Source: Dehalococcoidia bacterium
GTDB taxonomy: Bacteria > Chloroflexota > Dehalococcoidia > Dehalococcoidales > E44-bin46
Length of the DNA stretch: 9,031 bases
Assembly (NCBI GenBank): GCA_020343755.1
Contig: CP070810.1
Location: 330,469 to 339,499 of the forward strand
Direction: 5' to 3'
Part shown: piece after piece, positions 5,549-9,031 of the stretch
Position numbering within the stretch: position 1 is the first letter of the stretch
Layout of the letters: each line of letters starts with the position of its first letter
Notes under the pieces: generated by a model
Seen by the model: the letters and a program-made list of their open reading frames with translations, nothing else
What the model was told of the DNA's origin: nothing
The model's database searches: none
Program-made: the position numbers and the translations under genes

Positions 5549-7958
5549 GAAGTCAGCATTTTCAGATTATACCATGGGGCTTATACGAAACCGTAGTTTT
5601 TGGTTTATTGTAGCCTTTTTTATACTGTGTAGTTTACTTCACTACATTGAGCTAACAGGTATCACCGGCACGCCGCCCAGCTTTCATTACGGGTTGACCC
5701 GACACGCCGTGGACCGCATTCTTTTTTTGGTGCCCATAATCTATGCCAGTTTCGCCTTCAGGCTGAAGGGAGGCCTGATTACCTCTTTTGCTGCGTTGGC
5801 TATCATGCTACCCAGGGCCATCCTTGTCTCGCCGGTTCCTAGAGACGCCCTTCTGGAAACCGGAGGCATCCTAACTATAGGTATACTGGCTTCGTGGGGG
5901 ATTTCGACCCGAGCCCAGGAAAGGGATAAAACCAAACTAGCCTTAGCCAAACTGCAATCGGCACATGAAATTCTTCAACACTATGTTCAGGCGGCGAGGA
6001 AGAATGAGAAACGCCAGGCCATACTTAATACCATTTCTACCCTGCTAAGCGAATCTCTGGAGCTTGATAAAATATTAGACAAAGCCACTCATATGGTGTC
6101 AGAGCTACTGGAAGTAGAGGTCTCCCTGATATTTTCCCTAGATGAAGAAAGCCAAAAATTGAGGCTTGTTGCCTACGAAGGTGTATCCGATAAATTCGCC
6201 CGGGCTGTAGATAAGATAAAGATCGGTGAGGGCATTTATGGAGAGGTAGCCAAGACATGCCAACCTATGGTAGCAGACAATACCGCTTATGACCCTAGGC
6301 TGGCCTCACCTGAGGTCAGTGAGATGCGAATCCAAATCCAGCTTATTGTACCCATGGTTCTTAGAGGTCAAATTAAGGGTATACTTTGCGTAGCTATGCG
6401 CCGCCCAAGGCAATTTTCTGTCGAGGATATAGAACTACTCACCGCCATCGGCGCTCAAATAGCCACCGCCATGGAAAATGCTCGTCTCTATGAGAAAGAG
6501 CGCCTGGTGGCACAACGACTGGCTTTCTCAGAAAGAAACTATCGGCAGCTGTTTGAAAACGCTAGTGACGCTATCTGGGTTAATGACTTGGAAGGTAATA
6601 TTACCGCTGCCAACGAAGCAGCGGCAAAACTCGTCGGCTATAGCATAAAAGAACTGAAAAAGATGAACGTAAGGAATTTCCTATCAGAGGAAAGCCTCAA
6701 TTTAACTGGTCAAATTCGTCAGAAACTACTGGAGAAGGAACCGCTGGAACAGCCCTACGAGCAACACATGATGAGGAAGGATGGAACGGAGGTGATTCTG
6801 CTATTGTCTACCAATTTAGTTACCGAGGATGGGAAACCCACCGGCTTTCAGCATATAGCCAGAGATATAACCGAGAAAAAGAGAGCAGAGGAGACGCTCA
6901 CCAAAATTATTGACGGTTCCCCAATTCCTACATTTGCCATCAATAAGCAGCATAAAGTCACTCACTGGAACACAGCGCTTAAATCTCTCTCCGGCATAAA
7001 AAAGGATGAAGTAGTTCAGACGGACAAGCAATGGGTGGCATTCTACGCTGAAAAGAGGCCAGTTATGGCTGATTTAATAGTGGATGGGGCCTCTGCCGAT
7101 GAAATTGAAGTATACTATGGGGATAAAGCCAAGAAATCTTACCTAATTGACGGCGCCTATGAAGCTGAAGATTTCTTCCCAGCTCTTGGTGAGAATGGGA
7201 GATGGCTTCATTTTACCGCGAGTCCCATCAAAGATGACAAGGGAGAAATAATAGGTGCCATAGAGACCTTACGTGATGTAACCGAGCAGAGAAGGATGCA
7301 GGATAGCCTTCGCTACTACCTTAGCCAGATTACAAAGGTTCAGGAAGAGGAACGCAAGCGTATTGCTCGCGACCTTCATGATGACACAAGCCAAGCTCTC
7401 TATGCCCTTTCTCGTCAGGTGGATAACTTCACCCGCGATAATGTGGAACTGGCACCGAACCAGGCTACATTCCTAAAAGAACTGTGCCAGCAGTTGAACA
7501 ACACATTGGAGGGAATACGTCGTTTTACCCAAGAATTGCGCCCACCCATGCTAGATGATTTAGGCTTGTTGGCGGCACTACGATGGGAGGTTAGCGACCT
7601 AGAAAAGCGAACCGAGATAGAAGCAGAATTAACCGTGTCTGGTAGTGAGCGACGCTACTCAGCAGAGGTGGAACTAATAATTTTTCGTATCGTTCAAGAG
7701 GCATTAAGAAATGTCGAGAAGCACGCCCAAGCTTCAAGGGTGGAGGTGATGATAGAATTTGCCGAAGGCAAAACAAAGGTATCTATCTGTGATAATGGTA
7801 AAGGATTTGACTTGAAAGGAAGTCTGGCAGATTTACCTCGCGCCGGCAAGCTGGGTCTGGCTGGAATGGAAGAGAGGGTGCGCCTGCTAAATGGCAGCAT
7901 GAGAATTGAATCCGAGCCCGGTAAAGGCACCAGAGTGACAATAGAAGCACCGATATGA
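5526..7958 (+). CDS. Membrane-anchored GAF-PAS-PAS sensor histidine kinase (HisKA_3, NarX/DesK type)
   Basis: Sensor kinase of 810 aa, cognate partner of the preceding regulator. About four N-terminal membrane helices (roughly 24-42, 62-80, 83-103, 112-127) leave little outside the membrane. A helical linker, a GAF domain (about 165-320), PAS1 (about 337-450, ending ARDITEKKR) and PAS2 (about 455-590, ending RDVTEQRR) follow, all predicted cytoplasmic. The HisKA_3 dimerisation domain carries the phosphorylated H618 in RDLHDD. The ATPase domain (about 710-810) has an N box with N729, DNGKG (756-760) and GLAGMEER (777-784). All catalytic motifs are intact. The longest frame starts with TTG at 5526, inside the regulator gene, behind AAGGGG (5515-5520) at 5-nt spacing. 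An ATG at 5574, just before the first membrane helix, is an alternative lacking a clear Shine-Dalgarno. The ligand is unknown; GAF and PAS domains suggest redox, gas or small-molecule sensing. Confidence 0.93.
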   Translation: MPLKTSREKSAFSDYTMGLIRNRSFWFIVAFFILCSLLHYIELTGITGTPPSFHYGLTRHAVDRILFLVPIIYASFAFRLKGGLITSFAALAIMLPRAILVSPVPRDALLETGGILTIGILASWGISTRAQERDKTKLALAKLQSAHEILQHYVQAARKNEKRQAILNTISTLLSESLELDKILDKATHMVSELLEVEVSLIFSLDEESQKLRLVAYEGVSDKFARAVDKIKIGEGIYGEVAKTCQPMVADNTAYDPRLASPEVSEMRIQIQLIVPMVLRGQIKGILCVAMRRPRQFSVEDIELLTAIGAQIATAMENARLYEKERLVAQRLAFSERNYRQLFENASDAIWVNDLEGNITAANEAAAKLVGYSIKELKKMNVRNFLSEESLNLTGQIRQKLLEKEPLEQPYEQHMMRKDGTEVILLLSTNLVTEDGKPTGFQHIARDITEKKRAEETLTKIIDGSPIPTFAINKQHKVTHWNTALKSLSGIKKDEVVQTDKQWVAFYAEKRPVMADLIVDGASADEIEVYYGDKAKKSYLIDGAYEAEDFFPALGENGRWLHFTASPIKDDKGEIIGAIETLRDVTEQRRMQDSLRYYLSQITKVQEEERKRIARDLHDDTSQALYALSRQVDNFTRDNVELAPNQATFLKELCQQLNNTLEGIRRFTQELRPPMLDDLGLLAALRWEVSDLEKRTEIEAELTVSGSERRYSAEVELIIFRIVQEALRNVEKHAQASRVEVMIEFAEGKTKVSICDNGKGFDLKGSLADLPRAGKLGLAGMEERVRLLNGSMRIESEPGKGTRVTIEAPI

Positions 7959-8013
7959 CCATCGAATATCATCAAATTAAAGCTTAAATGGAGAGGTAGT
8001 AACTAAAATAATC
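7959..8013 (+). other. 55-bp gap between the kinase and the LeuC-like gene
   Basis: No terminator is seen. GAGAGG (7991-7996) is the only Shine-Dalgarno-like element and is 17 nt from the GTG at 8014. A small GATAT/ATATC inverted repeat (7952-7970) overlaps the kinase stop and is too weak to be called a terminator. Read-through from the kinase is possible. Confidence 0.5.
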
Positions 8014-9031
8014 GTGGGCAAGACATTAGCCGAAAAAATATTGAGCGCCAAGTCGGGGGGTGAAGCCAAGGCAGGAGATATCGTTATTGCTAAGGTAGAT
8101 TTGGTTTTCGTTCAGGATACTACCGGACCATTGGCAGTGAGGCAATTCCAATCCGCAGGATTTAACCACCCAGCCAATTCCGCAAAAGTTGCCTTCTTCC
8201 TTGACCACGCTGCCCCTAGTCCAAGTCACGAGCTAGCCAACGACCACGTGCTCCTACGGGACTTTGCTCACAAAACCGGCAGCCTCCTTTACGATGTTGG
8301 CCAGGGTGTGTGCCATCAAATAGTGGCTGAATCTCTGGCTAAGCCAGGTGATTTAATTGTTGGCGCTGACTCCCATACGGTAACCGCTGGAGGGCTGGGG
8401 GCTTTTGCTTCTGGGATGGGCTCCACAGACATAGCTGTTACCCTCGGACTAGGTAAAAACTGGTTCCGGGTACCGGAAAGTATTAAAGTATCACTCTCGG
8501 GCAGGCTCTCTAACGGTGTTTATGCTAAAGACCTAATTCTGCACCTGATTTGGCGGATTGGAGCTGATGGTGCTACCTATAAAGCCCTGGAATTCAGTGG
8601 CGATGCCATAAAAAATATGAGTATCCCGGAACGTCTTACCCTAGCCAACATGGCGGTTGAAGCTGGGGCTAAGGCCGGACTTTTCCCCGCTGATGAGGTA
8701 ACAAAGGATTATCTTTCAATACAGGGGCGGAAAAGTCACTACCAGTTACTCTTCCCTGACGAGGATGCCATCTATGAACAAACCATTGATATTAGTTTGG
8801 CTGAGCTTCAGCCGACAGTAGCCAAACCCCATGCCGTGGATAACATCGCTCTGGCTAGAGAACTTAAGGGGACTAAAGTCCAGCAGGTGTTTATCGGTAC
8901 CTGCACCAATGGCCGCCTGGATGACCTAGCCGTAGCAGCTAGGATTCTAAAGGGGAAGAAGATTCACCTCGAGACCAGGCTAGTGATTGCCCCAGCATCA
9001 CGAGGAGTACTGATGGCAGCTATAGAGGCAG
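8014..9031 (+). CDS. Aconitase / 3-isopropylmalate dehydratase large subunit (LeuC-like), partial at the 3' end
   Basis: The first 339 residues of a roughly 420-residue family member; it runs off the window without a stop. The protein begins MGKTLAEKILSAKSG (GTG start), as is usual for the short bacterial/archaeal-type LeuC and homoaconitase large subunits. Seen are VQDTTGPLAVRQF (33-45), LDHAAPSP (63-70), VCHQIVAE (99-106), the substrate and cluster loop GADSHTVTAGGLGAFASGMG (117-136) and GTCTNGR (295-301), whose C297 is the first 4Fe-4S ligand. The other two cysteines lie beyond the window. The enzyme isomerises a hydroxy-tricarboxylate-like acid (2- to 3-isopropylmalate, or a homologue such as homocitrate) together with a separate LeuD-like small subunit, not visible here. 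Substrate cannot be assigned from this fragment. The start is supported by family alignment, but the ribosome binding site spacing is poor. Confidence 0.92.
   Translation, partial: MGKTLAEKILSAKSGGEAKAGDIVIAKVDLVFVQDTTGPLAVRQFQSAGFNHPANSAKVAFFLDHAAPSPSHELANDHVLLRDFAHKTGSLLYDVGQGVCHQIVAESLAKPGDLIVGADSHTVTAGGLGAFASGMGSTDIAVTLGLGKNWFRVPESIKVSLSGRLSNGVYAKDLILHLIWRIGADGATYKALEFSGDAIKNMSIPERLTLANMAVEAGAKAGLFPADEVTKDYLSIQGRKSHYQLLFPDEDAIYEQTIDISLAELQPTVAKPHAVDNIALARELKGTKVQQVFIGTCTNGRLDDLAVAARILKGKKIHLETRLVIAPASRGVLMAAIEA

Overview
The window looks like part of the chromosome of an anaerobic, redox-versatile bacterium. The NuoE/NuoF/NuoG-like genes are of the soluble, bifurcating hydrogenase or formate dehydrogenase type rather than a full respiratory complex I cluster. 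Next to them lie a two-CW cysteine-motif protein, a NarL-type two-component system and a LeuC/aconitase-family gene. This gene content and the protein style resemble uncultured Chloroflexota (Dehalococcoidia-like) from anoxic sediment. That assignment is an impression from protein features, not a search result; Firmicutes or Desulfobacterota-like lineages remain possible.

Layout. The left half (1-4638) is a minus-strand gene run, read from right to left. It starts with a two-CW domain protein (3994-4638). A 222-bp spacer follows (3772-3993), holding a long hairpin and an orphan Shine-Dalgarno sequence. Next come a NuoE/HydC-like 2Fe-2S subunit (3259-3771), a NuoF/HydB-like flavoprotein fused to a GltD/NfnB-like FAD-NAD(P)H module (149-3244), and the first 48 codons of a protein with a NuoG/FdhA/HydA-type N-terminal 2Fe-2S domain (1-146, cut by the window edge). 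A 244-bp divergent intergenic region (4639-4882) contains a tandem 14-bp repeat, a 12-bp perfect palindrome and a good sigma70-type promoter. The right half reads on the plus strand: a NarL/FixJ response regulator (4883-5548), an overlapping membrane-anchored GAF-PAS-PAS histidine kinase (5526-7958), and the first 339 codons of an aconitase/3-isopropylmalate dehydratase large subunit (8014 to the edge).

How they may work together. The E-like and F-like subunits should form a soluble NAD(P)H-handling diaphorase. It would pass electrons to or from the partner encoded off the left edge (formate dehydrogenase, [FeFe]-hydrogenase or a NuoG-like wiring subunit). The fused GltD-type module adds a second flavin and a second nicotinamide site, so the complex could connect two pyridine nucleotide pools or bifurcate electrons. 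The two-CW protein may be a metal or redox-sensing accessory. The divergent two-component system is a candidate regulator of this redox operon or of itself. The LeuC-like gene points to branched-chain amino acid or related 2-oxoacid elongation and is probably unrelated in function, although it may be co-transcribed with the kinase. No mobile elements, tRNAs, rRNAs or CRISPR arrays were seen.
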